Counted from the stretch's first letter, positions 51,762 to 61,690 are shown. The stretch: 64,000 bases of DNA from Rhodospirillum rubrum ATCC 11170 (GCF_000013085.1 NC_007643.1:2799501-2863500), one strand, 5' to 3'. Notes: generated by a model from the letters alone, not told the origin. Program-made: numbers and translations.

Positions 51762-51797
51762 CCTCACCCCTTCCCCTCCGCCTTCGGGCGGCGGGGA
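51762..51797. terminator. Strong hairpin after the WYL gene
   Basis: Nested arms CCTC/GAGG, CCCC/GGGG and CCGCC/GGCGG close around the tetraloop TTCG. No T tract follows. It may end the regulator transcript in a factor-assisted way or protect its 3' end. Confidence 0.5.
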
Positions 51798-51898
51798 ATG
51801 GGGGAGGCGATGTTGGCGGTTTGCAGGGCGGCGGCGCGTGATCAATCGGCGCGCGGCGGGGCTTGATCCTGGCGGCACACCTTAGCCCCGGCCACCAC

Positions 51899-52028
51899 TC
51901 TGATCGAGCCGGCCTCCCAATTGGACCGCAGTCCCGGTAACGCTACGCCGATGATCAGACCGGCGGCGCCCGGCTCTTTACAAGGGCGGCGGAAAGGGGC
52001 AGGCAGAAGGGCCTTTTTCCTGCCCGCC
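51899..52028 (+). promoter_or_regulatory. Possibly structured leader of the anion transporter gene
   Basis: The 310-base gap before the transporter holds no ORF with a good ribosome binding site. TCTGATC (51899-51905) and GATCAGA (51953-51959) could close a domain of about 60 bases. Next to the gene, GGGCAGG (51997-52003) and CCTGCCC (52019-52025) form a hairpin with T5 in its loop, close to the start codon. This looks like an aptamer followed by an expression platform, but no known riboswitch class matches. Confidence 0.35.
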
Positions 52029-52036
52029 GGGTCGCC

Positions 52037-53278
52037 ATGGATTTGTTCATTCTCGCCGTCTTCATCGCCACCTATCTGGGCATGGCTTTGGGCCGCGTTC
52101 CCGGGTTGGGCGTTGATCGCACCGGCATCGCCCTGCTCGCGGCCATCGTCTTGCAAACCGTGGCGCCGCGCGACGGCGCTGCCCTGGTCGCCGCCATCGA
52201 TTTCGAGACCCTGGCCATCCTCTTCGGCCTGATGGTGGTCAGCATCCAATTCGCCGCCTGCGGTTTCCATGACCGCTGCGCCCATTGGCTGGCCAATGCC
52301 GCCTGCGGTCCCTTCGTGCTGCTGGCCCTGGTGGTGGGGGTGGCCGGCGGGTTGGCCGCCCTGTTGACCAACGACGTGGTGGCCCTGGCGATGACGCCGA
52401 TGCTGACGCGTGGCCTGATGGCGCGCGGCCTTGATCCCAAGCCCTATCTGATCGCCCTGGCCGGGGCGGCCAATGCCGGGTCGGCGGCGACCCTGATCGG
52501 CAATCCCCAGAACATCCTGATCGCCCAGACCGGCGATCTTGATCTGCTGCCCTTCCTTGGCGCCTGCCTGCCGCCGGCGCTGATCGGCATGGCCTGCTGC
52601 TGGGCCTGCGTGGCGGTGATCTGGCGCGCCGCGCTGCGCCGCCCCGCTGTCCCGCCCGCCGCCCCACCCGCCGCCCCACCCGCCACGATGGCGCCGCCGG
52701 CGGTCGATCGGTCGGGGCTGATCAAGGGGCTGGTGGCCACCGCCCTGCTGCTCGTCTTGTTCCTCACCCCCCTCGACCGGGCGACGGCGGCGCTGATCGT
52801 GGCTGGTTTAATCCTGACCAGCCGCAGACTGCGCAGCCGCGACACCTTGGGACTGGTCGATTGGCAGTTGCTGATCTTGTTCGTCGGCCTGTTCGTCGTC
52901 GTTGATTCTTTCACCGCCACCGGCCTGCCGAGCCTGCTGCTTGACGCCGCCACCACCCGTGGCCTGGATCCCTTGGCGACGGGGCCGATGGTCGCCCTGA
53001 CCCTGGCGGGCAGCAATACCATCGGCAATGTGCCGCTGATCACGCTTTGGCTGTCGATCCTGCCCGCCGCCCCGACCGAGGCGCTGTATCGGCTGGCGGT
53101 CTTTTCGACGCTGGCGGGGAATTTCCTGCTGATCGGGTCGATCGCCAATCTAATCGTCGCCGATCAGGCCGCCCGCCAGGGGGTAAGCCTGGGGTTTCTC
53201 GATCATGCCCGTTGCGGGGTGCCGATGACGCTGCTGTCGCTGGGGTTCGCTTGGGGATGGTTCGCCCTGATCGCCTGA
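52037..53278 (+). CDS. Anion/citrate-type membrane transporter (IT superfamily)
   Basis: A 413-residue inner-membrane protein with about ten to twelve hydrophobic helices. It resembles the ArsB/NhaD/SLC13 group: LGVDRTGIALLAAIVLQTVA, FETLAILFGLMVVSIQF, the helix-break motif LLTNDVVALAMTPML, and ANAGSAATLIGNPQNILIAQ; the second half repeats it with LAGSNTIGNVPLITLW. A cytoplasmic loop near residue 205 contains a Pro-Ala repeat. The substrate is not known; family members move arsenite, citrate, other dicarboxylates or sodium ions. It lies 80 bases upstream of the CD-NTase-like gene and may share its transcript. Confidence 0.82.
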   Translation: MDLFILAVFIATYLGMALGRVPGLGVDRTGIALLAAIVLQTVAPRDGAALVAAIDFETLAILFGLMVVSIQFAACGFHDRCAHWLANAACGPFVLLALVVGVAGGLAALLTNDVVALAMTPMLTRGLMARGLDPKPYLIALAGAANAGSAATLIGNPQNILIAQTGDLDLLPFLGACLPPALIGMACCWACVAVIWRAALRRPAVPPAAPPAAPPATMAPPAVDRSGLIKGLVATALLLVLFLTPLDRATAALIVAGLILTSRRLRSRDTLGLVDWQLLILFVGLFVVVDSFTATGLPSLLLDAATTRGLDPLATGPMVALTLAGSNTIGNVPLITLWLSILPAAPTEALYRLAVFSTLAGNFLLIGSIANLIVADQAARQGVSLGFLDHARCGVPMTLLSLGFAWGWFALIA

Positions 53279-53358
53279 ATGACGGCCGCTAAGGGATTCT
53301 TTACCCCCCGGCGATGAAATGCCTTTTTCACGGACCATCCGGGGCGGAGTTTTTTCAG

Positions 53359-54330
53359 ATGACGGCCGACAGCGGCTCCAGGGCCATGGTGATAAGCCGG
53401 CGCGGCGACGGTGCGGGATATCCCGTGGCCGTCTTCCAGCCCCGCGACGCCCTGGCGGCCGGCTTCCAAAGCGTGCTTGCCGCCCATATGCCCGATGCCG
53501 CCCTGCAGGCCCGTTTGCGCGCTGGCGCCCGGGCCGTCGTCGACCGGCTGACCCCCCACCTGCCGCTGGTCGGCGGGGATCAGGGAGGCGGGGGCTATCT
53601 GGTCGGCGGCTCCGTCGGCCGGCGTACCGCCGTCACCCTGACCGACAGGCCGCCGACCACCGATCTGTTCGTGCTGCTTGACGATCCCGCCTGCCGGGAC
53701 CCGCGCTGCGCCGTCGACCGCCTGGGCGCCGCCCTCGCCGCCGCCGGTCTGCCCTGCCGCCCGCCAAGCGAGGGGCGAACCGCCCATGGCCTAGCGTGGG
53801 AGGATCTGCCCTTCGCCCTGCGCCCGGCCCTGCCGACGCGCGGCCGGCTGGCCCTGCCGGTGGCGGCCGAGAACGCCAGCCTGCGCTGGACGATCTGTGA
53901 TCCTTTGGCCGAAACCGCCGCCATGCGGCTTCTGAACAGCCTTTATGGCGACCGGCCGCGCCAGATGATCACCCTGCTCAAGGTCTGGCGCCGCCATCAC
54001 CGGGTCGCCCTGTCGGGCTATGGCGTGGAGATCCTCGTCCAGGCGTTTTTCCGCGATGGCATGGCCCACCCTGGCGCCGATCTGGCCGAGGTCTTCGAAG
54101 CCTTCCTGGCCTGGGGCCGCAACGCCACCCCGGCCGCCCTCCCCTTGCCCGGCGGCCGACGCAAGCTGGTGGTGGGCGAAGACTGGCACGGCGCGGCGGC
54201 GACGGCCTATTGGCAGGCGGTGGCGGCGCGCCATCGGGCGAGGACCGGCGATGTTCTGGGCAGCGCCGAAATCTGGCGCGGGCTGTTCGGCCCGGCCTTT
54301 CCCTTGCCAAGCCTGACCCTGGCCGCCTGA
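53359..54330 (+). CDS. CD-NTase-like nucleotidyltransferase fold protein, probably inactive
   Basis: A 323-residue protein whose plan fits the SMODS/CD-NTase group: GGSVGRRTAV (residues 84-93, the GS motif), then TTDLFVLL where active enzymes have DxD, then FALRPALPTRGRLALP where they have a third acid in a fDvvPA-like strand, then WTICDP, the helix LKVWRRHHRVALSGYGVEIL and the end IWRGLFGPAFP. Reading this way, the first and third catalytic acids are Thr100 and Ala153, and only Asp102 remains. It would bind nucleotides at best. ATG 53359 has GGAG nine bases upstream; ATG 53314 is in frame. No CBASS effector gene is adjacent. The family call is by motif only. Confidence 0.6.
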   Translation: MTADSGSRAMVISRRGDGAGYPVAVFQPRDALAAGFQSVLAAHMPDAALQARLRAGARAVVDRLTPHLPLVGGDQGGGGYLVGGSVGRRTAVTLTDRPPTTDLFVLLDDPACRDPRCAVDRLGAALAAAGLPCRPPSEGRTAHGLAWEDLPFALRPALPTRGRLALPVAAENASLRWTICDPLAETAAMRLLNSLYGDRPRQMITLLKVWRRHHRVALSGYGVEILVQAFFRDGMAHPGADLAEVFEAFLAWGRNATPAALPLPGGRRKLVVGEDWHGAAATAYWQAVAARHRARTGDVLGSAEIWRGLFGPAFPLPSLTLAA

Positions 54331-54715
54331 CCCTAGCCGCCTGACCCACCGCCTTTTTCCCCGCCTTTTTCGCCCTCGACTTTCGATAGGGACGGCCGCC
54401 CGCGGCGGCCGGGACGCACGGCGTGCGCTATTCCTAAGCCCTTGTTTCCATTGGGCCGGCGGTGGATGGCGATCCGTCCATGGGGATAATTCCTTTCGCT
54501 ACCGCACTATAACTCCTTGGATACAAAACGGTATTTCCCGATCGCGCCCTTGAAGCCGCGCACGGTGTGCGCTATATTCACTGTGTCGAACGCGGCGCCT
54601 TTCACTCCCCGGGTGCCGCGCCGGCAAACGACACCCCCAAGCTGATCCCCCGGACAAGGGATCGCCCAGGCGCAGACAGGCAAAAACGGACCGGAAACCG
54701 GTCGAGGAGGATTTC
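54331..54715. other. 385-base gap before a small gene
   Basis: The gap holds a GGCCGCC/GGCGGCC hairpin near 54392-54408, probably at the end of the upstream transcript, two related dyads (described separately), an AT-richer stretch around 54490-54535 likely to contain a promoter, and the ribosome binding site AGGAGG at 54705-54710. A seven-codon frame near 54463 is not convincing. Confidence 0.5.
54415..54572. repeat. Two related dyads upstream of the small gene
   Basis: CGCACGGCGTGCG (54415-54427) and GCGCACGGTGTGCGC (54558-54572) are both palindromic around a GGC/GGT centre, and both continue with CTAT. Their centres are 144 bases apart. The repeat of both the dyad and its flank suggests a regulatory protein binding site. 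Confidence 0.6.
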
Positions 54716-54877
54716 ATGATGGGTCGATTTTTCATTCTTGCGCAGGGACTGGGGCTGACTCGCCACACCGGGCTGCAAGCGCGCTGGTACGGTCATTCCC
54801 CCGCCGAGGAACGCGCCTTCCTGCGCGCCCTTGAGCGCAAGCTTCAGGACGTCCACACCGCGGTGCCCGCCGAATGA
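54716..54877 (+). CDS. 53-residue protein of unknown function
   Basis: A small gene with strong signals: AGGAGG at 54705-54710, a double start ATG ATG at 54716/54719, and a near-perfect terminator 55 bases after the stop. The protein starts MMGRFFILAQGLGL, continues with a basic/aromatic part (QARWYGHSPAEERAFL) and ends in an amphipathic helix (RALERKLQDVH). The hydrophobic start is too short for a clear membrane helix. It is monocistronic, with a long leader carrying two dyads. No homologue is recognised. Confidence 0.75.
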   Translation: MMGRFFILAQGLGLTRHTGLQARWYGHSPAEERAFLRALERKLQDVHTAVPAE

Positions 54878-54931
54878 TGGTTGTCCGTTCCTCTCGACCA
54901 GCCGGAGACAAACCCTCCGCGCTGGACGCCT

Positions 54932-54973
54932 GAAAGCCCCGGAACCCAAGCTCCGGGGCTTTCTTGTTTTTTC
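54932..54973 (+). terminator. Terminator of the 53-residue protein gene
   Basis: GAAAGCCCCGGA (54932-54943) pairs with TCCGGGGCTTTC (54952-54963), followed by TTGTTTTTT. Confidence 0.9.
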
Positions 54974-54999
54974 AAGGCTCTCCGCCGCCGTGAAGCCGC

Positions 55000-56241
<1,242 letters not shown>

Positions 56242-56343
56242 TCCCTTCCGATATGCGAGGCTGGTCCGGTGCCCCCAAACGGCCACCGGTGGCGGGGCTC
56301 TGGTTACCATGGAACGAACCGGTGTGGAAAAGGAGTTTTACGC

Positions 56344-56805
56344 ATGTCCGTCGCCGCCCGCTTGCAGGAGTTGGGGATCGTCCTGCCTGAGGCCGCAGCC
56401 CCCGTGGCCAATTACGTGCCCTGGGTCATCGACAATGGCTTGGTCTTCGTCTCCGGCCAGATCACCCTTCAAGATGGCAAGCCCCAATACCTTGGAACGC
56501 TTGGCGCCGATCTGGATGTCGAGACCGGCCGCGCCGCCGCGCGGCTCTGCGCCATCAATCTGATCGCCCAGTTGCGCAACGCCCTGGAGGGCGACTTGGA
56601 GCGCCTGCGCCGCGTCGTGCGCTTGGGTGGCTTCGTCGCCTGCGCTCCGGGCTTTACCGCCCATCCCCAGGTGATCAATGGCGCTAGCGACCTGATGGTC
56701 GAAGTCTTTGGCGATCGCGGCCGCCACGCCCGTTCGGCCGTGGGCTGCGCCAGCCTGCCTTTGGGCGTTTCGGTCGAGGTCGAGGGGATCTTCGCCATCG
56801 CCTGA
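56344..56805 (+). CDS. RidA family protein (Rid/YjgF/UK114)
   Basis: A 153-residue protein of the longer RidA subgroup. It starts with VAARLQELGIVLPEAAAPVA followed by NYVPWVIDNGLVFVSGQ; other blocks are LGADLDVETGRAAARLCAIN and RHARSAVGCASLPLGVSVEV, the last holding the Arg that binds the substrate carboxylate. Active RidA proteins hydrolyse reactive imines such as 2-aminoacrylate made from serine. AGGAG precedes the ATG by eight bases. The place opposite serA fits serine-related metabolism, but this is inference. Confidence 0.9.
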   Translation: MSVAARLQELGIVLPEAAAPVANYVPWVIDNGLVFVSGQITLQDGKPQYLGTLGADLDVETGRAAARLCAINLIAQLRNALEGDLERLRRVVRLGGFVACAPGFTAHPQVINGASDLMVEVFGDRGRHARSAVGCASLPLGVSVEVEGIFAIA

Positions 56806-56895
56806 TCGCGGCGACGGATGCGGTTGCAAGATGGGGGGCGCGGTCCGATCTATGAAAAACCCCGTCCCCCGTCGCTCCCCGGTTCTGGTCCCTCG

Positions 56896-58089
56896 ATGTC
56901 CCCCTCAAGCGATCCCGCAGCCCCCGGCGCCCTTAGCCTTTCCGTTGTCGAAAGCCTGAGCGCCGTCGATCCCGCCGCGTGGGACCGCTGCGCCGGACAC
57001 GATAACCCTTTTGTCAGTCACGCCTTCCTGCTCGCCCTGGAAGACTCGGGATCGGCCTCGGTCAAGACCGGCTGGCTGCCCCGCCATGCCGTTCTCCACG
57101 ATGACCAGGGGCGGTTGCGCGCCTGCGCCCCGCTTTACTTGAAAAGCCATTCCTACGGCGAATATGTTTTCGACTGGGGTTGGGCCGAGGCCTATGAGCG
57201 GGCGGGCGGACGCTATTATCCCAAGCTGCAATGCGCCGTTCCCTTCACCCCGGCCACCGGCCCCCGCCTGCTGGTTCCCGCCGACGATCCCGAAGCCGAC
57301 CACTTGCGCGACACCCTGGCCGCCGGGCTGATCGAGATCGCCCGCCGCCTCAAGGTCTCCTCGCTGCATATCACCTTTCCCTCGGCGGCCGAGGTTCCGG
57401 TCCTTGAGGCCCAAGGGATGCTCGTGCGCTTGGGGATGCAGTATCATTGGCAGAACCGGGGTTACGCCAGCTTCGATGATTTCCTGGCCGCCCTGTCGTC
57501 ACGCAAGCGCAAGACCATCCGCAAGGAACGCGAGCGGGCCAATGGCCAGGGGGTGCGGATCCGCACCCTGACCGGCGCGGCGATCGAACCCCGCCACTGG
57601 CAGGCCTTCCATGGGTTTTACCTTGATACCGTCGAGCGCAAGTGGGGTCAGGCCTATCTCAGCGCCGATTTCTTTCCCCGCCTGGGGGCCACCATGGGCG
57701 AGCGGGTGGTGCTGGTGGTCGGCGAGGATGAAACCAGCGGCGAGGTGGTTTGCGGCGCCCTCAATCTTCTGGGGACCAACACCCTATACGGCCGAAATTG
57801 GGGATCGCTCTCCCCCTACACGTATCTTCACTTCGAAGTCTGTTACTATCGCGCCATCGATTTCGCCATCGAGCATGGCCTGACTTGGGTGGAGGCCGGG
57901 GCCCAGGGCGACCATAAGATCAGCCGGGGGTATCTGCCGCGCCCCACCTGGTCGGGTCACTGGATCGCCGATACCGGTTTTCGCCGGGCGGTGGCCGCCT
58001 TTGTCGAGCGCGAGCGCGCCACCCTGGAGGGAACGATGGAAGCCCTTGAAGACCTTGGTCCCTTCCGCTGCGAAGGCCCCGCCCCATGA
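56896..58089 (+). CDS. GNAT-like acyltransferase of the DUF482 family
   Basis: A 397-residue protein with the DUF482/COG3146 pattern: NPFVSHAFLLALEDSGSAS, YGEYVFDWGWAEAYERAGGR, YYPKLQCAVPFTPATGPRLL, MQYHWQNRGYASFDDFLAAL, SSRKRKTIRKER, and GAQGDHKISRGYLPRPTWSG. The fold is a double GNAT domain akin to FemX-type peptidyltransferases, so it may use an acyl- or aminoacyl-donor. The biological role is not established. Its stop overlaps the next start by four bases. Confidence 0.85.
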   Translation: MSPSSDPAAPGALSLSVVESLSAVDPAAWDRCAGHDNPFVSHAFLLALEDSGSASVKTGWLPRHAVLHDDQGRLRACAPLYLKSHSYGEYVFDWGWAEAYERAGGRYYPKLQCAVPFTPATGPRLLVPADDPEADHLRDTLAAGLIEIARRLKVSSLHITFPSAAEVPVLEAQGMLVRLGMQYHWQNRGYASFDDFLAALSSRKRKTIRKERERANGQGVRIRTLTGAAIEPRHWQAFHGFYLDTVERKWGQAYLSADFFPRLGATMGERVVLVVGEDETSGEVVCGALNLLGTNTLYGRNWGSLSPYTYLHFEVCYYRAIDFAIEHGLTWVEAGAQGDHKISRGYLPRPTWSGHWIADTGFRRAVAAFVERERATLEGTMEALEDLGPFRCEGPAP

Positions 58090-58691
58090 TGCCCCCCCTG
58101 CAAGCCGCCCTGGTCGCCGATGCCCAGGCCGCCGTTGAAGACCGGGTTCTGACCTTCTGGTTCGGTAGCGAAGACGACCCTTTGCGCCATGCCTTCCGGC
58201 CTTGGTGGATGAGCGCCAACACCGCCATCGACGCGACGATGATCGCGCTGTTTACCGGCATCACCGGCGATGCCGCCGCCGGTCGGCTCGAGTCCTTGAT
58301 CGAAACGCCCCGGGGCGCCCTCGCCCTGGTCTTGTTGCTCGATCAGTTTCCGCGCAACATCTGGCGCGGCCATGCCAAGTCCTTCGCCGCCGACGCCAAG
58401 GCCCGCGCGGTGGCGACCGAGATCCTGCGCCGAGACTACGACAAGGGCTATTCCGAGGTGGAGCGGTTGTTCTGCGCCATGCCTTTCGAGCATAGCGAAG
58501 ACATCGTCGATCAGGAACGCGCGCTTAGCCTGATCGTGCGCTTGAACAATCAGGACTGGTACTTCCACGCGATGCATCATTACACGGTCATCGCCCGCTT
58601 CGGCCGTTTCCCCCACCGGAACGTCGCCCTCAAGCGCACATCGACCCCGGCCGAAGAGGCCTTCCTCACCGAACCCTGGTCGCGCTTCTAA
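58086..58691 (+). CDS. DUF924 family protein
   Basis: A 201-residue helical protein with the family order VLTFWFGSEDDP, ALALVLLLDQFPRNIWRGHA, FAADAKARAVATEIL, ERLFCAMPFEHSEDIVDQER and RFGRFPHRNVALKR. The repeated helix pairs resemble TPR-like structures. The function is unknown. It is translationally coupled to the DUF482 gene. Confidence 0.88.
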   Translation: MMPPLQAALVADAQAAVEDRVLTFWFGSEDDPLRHAFRPWWMSANTAIDATMIALFTGITGDAAAGRLESLIETPRGALALVLLLDQFPRNIWRGHAKSFAADAKARAVATEILRRDYDKGYSEVERLFCAMPFEHSEDIVDQERALSLIVRLNNQDWYFHAMHHYTVIARFGRFPHRNVALKRTSTPAEEAFLTEPWSRF

Positions 58692-58704
58692 CCCAAATCC
58701 CCAA

Positions 58705-58723
58705 GCGCTCTGCATCAGAGCGC
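58705..58723. terminator. Compact hairpin after the DUF924 gene
   Basis: GCGCTCTG and CAGAGCGC pair perfectly around a three-base loop, 14 bases past the stop. No T tract follows. Confidence 0.5.
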
Positions 58724-58856
58724 AGTGCGGGGACAAGGGTCCCCCCACCCCGCCCTAACCGACTTCGCAGGCGGGCTTGCGGCGGATGCCCCGGTCCGCG
58801 TCCGGTGCGCCCCGCGTCGGCGTCCCCCATTGCCTCTCCCTCCGCCTTCGGCCGAA

Positions 58857-58890
58857 GAAACCGCCTTGCCGTTACAAGGCGGTTTCTTCC
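58857..58890 (+). terminator. Hairpin terminator in the DUF924-chemoreceptor gap
   Basis: GAAACCGCCTTG (58857-58868) and CAAGGCGGTTTC (58875-58886) form a perfect 12-base stem with a six-base loop. The tail TTTCTTCC is only partly T-rich. Confidence 0.65.
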
Positions 58891-59193
58891 TATGGGGAGA
58901 AAATCCGTCTTTCCGGCCATAGACGAGATCGAACGACGCCCTTTGGCGGTGACCGGTTAGACTTGGTCCCCCTTGCCGAAAACGGCCGCCGTAAACCAAT
59001 CATTAATTCTTTCTACAAAGAGGACGCCAAGGGTAACGGACGTCGACTACTCGCGAAAAGCGTCAAAAGCCACGCAATATTCCTCTAAATCCCTGAGGAA
59101 GACTAACCCATAATTTTCGTGTTTACGTCGCATCGCCATGAGGACTATAGGTTTCCCGTCCCCCTTTATCCCCCGATACAGGACGTTCTTATC

Positions 59194-60891
59194 ATGTTAA
59201 AAAATTTAACCATTGGCGCCCGCCTGACGCTTCTGGGTCTGGTCGCTTTCGCCACGCTGGCCGCGATCGCCTCGATCGCCATCTACAGCACCTATCAGGC
59301 GCGTTTCGAGGACCGTCGCGAAACCCTTCATCTTCTGGCCCAGACCGCCGTGACGACGATCGCCGGCCTGAAAACCCGGGCCGACGCCGGCGAGATGACC
59401 ACCGAGGAAGCCCAGAAACGGGCCCTGGTCGCCCTGACCTCGATCACGTATGGCAAGGGCAATTATTTCATTGTCTTGCGCTCCGACGGCGTTTTGCTGA
59501 TGCACCCCACCCGCCAGAACCAAGTCGGCACCAATGTTCTTGAAGGCAGCGACGCCGTCGCCAAGGAGCTCTATGGCACGCTCATTCCCTTGGCCATGCG
59601 CAACGGCGAAAAGGGTGATTTCCACACCTCGATGGGACGGCGTCCCGGGTCGACGGTCAATAACTCCCCGAAGATGTTCCACGCCCTCCAGGAACCAAGC
59701 TATGGCTGGATTCTGGCCAGCGGCCTGTTCGTCGACGACATCGAGGACCAGATCGCCTCCCAGGCGCGGCTGATCGGCCTGATGGCCCTGGTCGCCGCCC
59801 TCATCCTCGGCGGAGTCGGCCTGATCATCGCCCGCGGGATCACCAAGCCTCTGAAGACCGTCGTCGAGGGACTCGACGGTCTGGCCGATCGCGATTATCG
59901 CCGGTCGCTTGACATCCCGGCGTCGCGCTCCGAGGTCGGGCGCATCGCCTCGGCCTTCGAGCGCCTGCGCGGCCTGTTGCTTGAGGCCGCCGAAGAGCGC
60001 CGCCAAAACGCCGAACGCACCGAACAGGCGGCGCTGGCCCGCAAAGAGGAAATGCTGGCCCTGGCCAGTCGTTTCGAAAACCAGATCGGCGACCTCGTGA
60101 ACGGTCTGGGATCGGCCTCGGAGGCCTTGCGGGTGTCTGCCAGCACGATGTCGAGCGGCGCCGAGGAAACCCTGAGCCAGGCGAGCACGGTCACCGCCGC
60201 CGCCTCGGAATCCTCGGAAAACACTCAGACCGTCGCCGCCGCGACCGAGGAACTGGCCAGTTCAATCCAGGAAATCAGCCGTCAGGCTTCCCACTCCAAC
60301 GCCATGGCGCGCACCGCCGTCGAGCGCGTCGACGAAACCAACAAAACCGTCGCCGCGCTGAATTCCGCCGCCCTGCGGGTTGGCGACGTGGTCGCCCTGA
60401 TCACCGACATCGCCAGCCAGACCAATCTTCTGGCGCTCAACGCCACGATCGAGGCGGCGCGCGCCGGCGAAGCGGGCAAGGGCTTCGCCGTGGTTGCCGG
60501 AGAGGTGAAATCCCTGGCCCAGCAGACGGCCAAGGCGACCGAGGATATTTCCCGCCAGATCGAGGACATCCAGAGCGTCACCACCAGCACCGTCCAGGCG
60601 ATTTCGGCGATCGGCGAATCGATCAACGGCCTCAGCGAGGTGGCCGGCATGATCGCCGCCGCCGTCGAGGAGCAAAATGCCGCGACCAAGGAGATTTCGA
60701 TGAATATTCAACGCGCCGAAGGGGCCTCGCGCGAGGTCAGCGGCGCGATCTCCCTGGTGAGCGAGGCCGCGCGCAGCGGGGGCGAAACCGCCGCCGACGT
60801 TCTGGGGGCGGCCGAGGATCTGTTCCACCGGAACAAGGAATTGAACACCGCCGTTTCGGACTTCGTCTCCTATATCCGCAGCGCGAATTAA
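59194..60891 (+). CDS. Methyl-accepting chemotaxis protein with single Cache domain
   Basis: A 565-residue chemoreceptor. Helix 1 is in [20 protein letters not shown]; the periplasmic part (residues about 32-185) is a single Cache domain ([36 protein letters not shown]), which in relatives binds small organic acids; helix 2 is in [20 protein letters not shown]; a HAMP region follows; and the signalling tip reads [20 protein letters not shown] followed by [18 protein letters not shown]. There is no C-terminal CheR pentapeptide. ATG 59194 is chosen because AGGA lies ten bases upstream. It stands alone, away from che genes. Confidence 0.92.
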   Translation: MLKNLTIGARLTLLGLVAFATLAAIASIAIYSTYQARFEDRRETLHLLAQTAVTTIAGLKTRADAGEMTTEEAQKRALVALTSITYGKGNYFIVLRSDGVLLMHPTRQNQVGTNVLEGSDAVAKELYGTLIPLAMRNGEKGDFHTSMGRRPGSTVNNSPKMFHALQEPSYGWILASGLFVDDIEDQIASQARLIGLMALVAALILGGVGLIIARGITKPLKTVVEGLDGLADRDYRRSLDIPASRSEVGRIASAFERLRGLLLEAAEERRQNAERTEQAALARKEEMLALASRFENQIGDLVNGLGSASEALRVSASTMSSGAEETLSQASTVTAAASESSENTQTVAAATEELASSIQEISRQASHSNAMARTAVERVDETNKTVAALNSAALRVGDVVALITDIASQTNLLALNATIEAARAGEAGKGFAVVAGEVKSLAQQTAKATEDISRQIEDIQSVTTSTVQAISAIGESINGLSEVAGMIAAAVEEQNAATKEISMNIQRAEGASREVSGAISLVSEAARSGGETAADVLGAAEDLFHRNKELNTAVSDFVSYIRSAN

Positions 60892-60933
60892 CCCGGCTAA
60901 CACCCTTTATTTGTGCATGGAAATCCAACCTCA

Positions 60934-60961
60934 GGGTGACCGTCCCCCCGGGCGGTCACCC
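60934..60961. terminator. Hairpin after the chemoreceptor gene
   Basis: GGGTGACCG (60934-60942) and CGGTCACCC (60953-60961) pair around a ten-base loop, 42 bases past the stop. No T tract follows. Confidence 0.55.
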
Positions 60962-61096
60962 CCGGATCCGCACCCGAAAAAGAGAAGGTGATGAAACAAT
61001 CTGAAACATGAGGGTTGCATGACCCTGCCGAGCATGGCATCGTCCCTGGCGTCATCCCTATCCGCCGGTTCCCTAAAACAGTCTGGAAGAGGTTCA

Positions 61097-61690
61097 ATGC
61101 GCTACGGAAACCGACCGCAAGCTCTGATCCTTTCGCTGTTCGCGCTGATGATCTTCCTTCTTCCGCTGGATGCCTCGGCAAGCTCCAAAGGGACCAAAAG
61201 CGGTCCGTTCATTCCGTCCTTCACCAAGCCCATACCCGGCTTGGTTGCAGACCCCGGGATCAAGCTTCCCCGGAATCGCTACTGGAGTTGCGTCCCCTTC
61301 GTCAAAGCCTCCTCGTCGATCGCCTTGTCGGGTGACGGCTGGCAGTGGTGGAACAACGCCGAGGGCCGTTACGACCGGGGCCAGACGCCGCGCCCCGGAT
61401 CGGTGCTGGTCTTCAAGAAGCAAAAGGGCCTGTCGCGCGGCCATGTCGCCGTGGTTCGTCAGGTCATCGACAAGCGCACCGTGTTGATCGATCACGCCAA
61501 TTGGGGCCAGGGCTCGGCCAAGGGCCGCATCGAGATCGCCGTTCGCGTCCGCGACGTCTCCAAGAAGAACGACTGGAGCGCCACCCGCGTCTGGTACGGG
61601 CCGATCAACAGCCTGGGATCCACCAGCTACCCGACCTATGGCTTCATCTACCCGACCTCGGGCCACACCACCCGAACCGCTTCGCGGTAA
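61097..61690 (+). CDS. Exported CHAP-domain protein
   Basis: A 197-residue secreted protein. The signal peptide (LILSLFALMIFLLPLDASAS) is followed by a CHAP amidase/peptidase fold with catalytic Cys in YWSCVPFVKASSS, His in SRGHVAVVRQV, and a third polar residue in DHANWGQG. CHAP enzymes cut amide bonds in peptidoglycan or act on gamma-glutamyl bonds. The start at 61097 has AAGAGG close upstream; the frame is open to 61019. The C-terminal part (VWYGPINSLGSTSYPTYGFI) fits alphaproteobacterial relatives. It may remodel the cell wall. Confidence 0.82.
   Translation: MRYGNRPQALILSLFALMIFLLPLDASASSKGTKSGPFIPSFTKPIPGLVADPGIKLPRNRYWSCVPFVKASSSIALSGDGWQWWNNAEGRYDRGQTPRPGSVLVFKKQKGLSRGHVAVVRQVIDKRTVLIDHANWGQGSAKGRIEIAVRVRDVSKKNDWSATRVWYGPINSLGSTSYPTYGFIYPTSGHTTRTASR

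Larger units (their letters stand above)
58692..59193. other. 502-base gap between DUF924 and the chemoreceptor gene
   Basis: The left part has two hairpins (listed separately) and C-rich low-complexity DNA. The right half, from about 58990, is AT-richer and probably holds the chemoreceptor promoter; I see no exact sigma-28 match and no small ORF with a convincing ribosome binding site. AGGA at 59180-59183 precedes the receptor start. Confidence 0.5.

Noticed and set aside
54463-54486. Seven-codon frame as an attenuation peptide before the 53-residue protein
   Set aside because: There is no proper ribosome binding site, no repeated regulatory codons and no paired alternative hairpins.
59196-59210. 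GTTAAA-N3-TTTAAC dyad at the chemoreceptor start
   Set aside because: It is explained by the Leu-Lys-Asn-Leu codons at the N-terminus and the half-site spacing does not fit CtrA.
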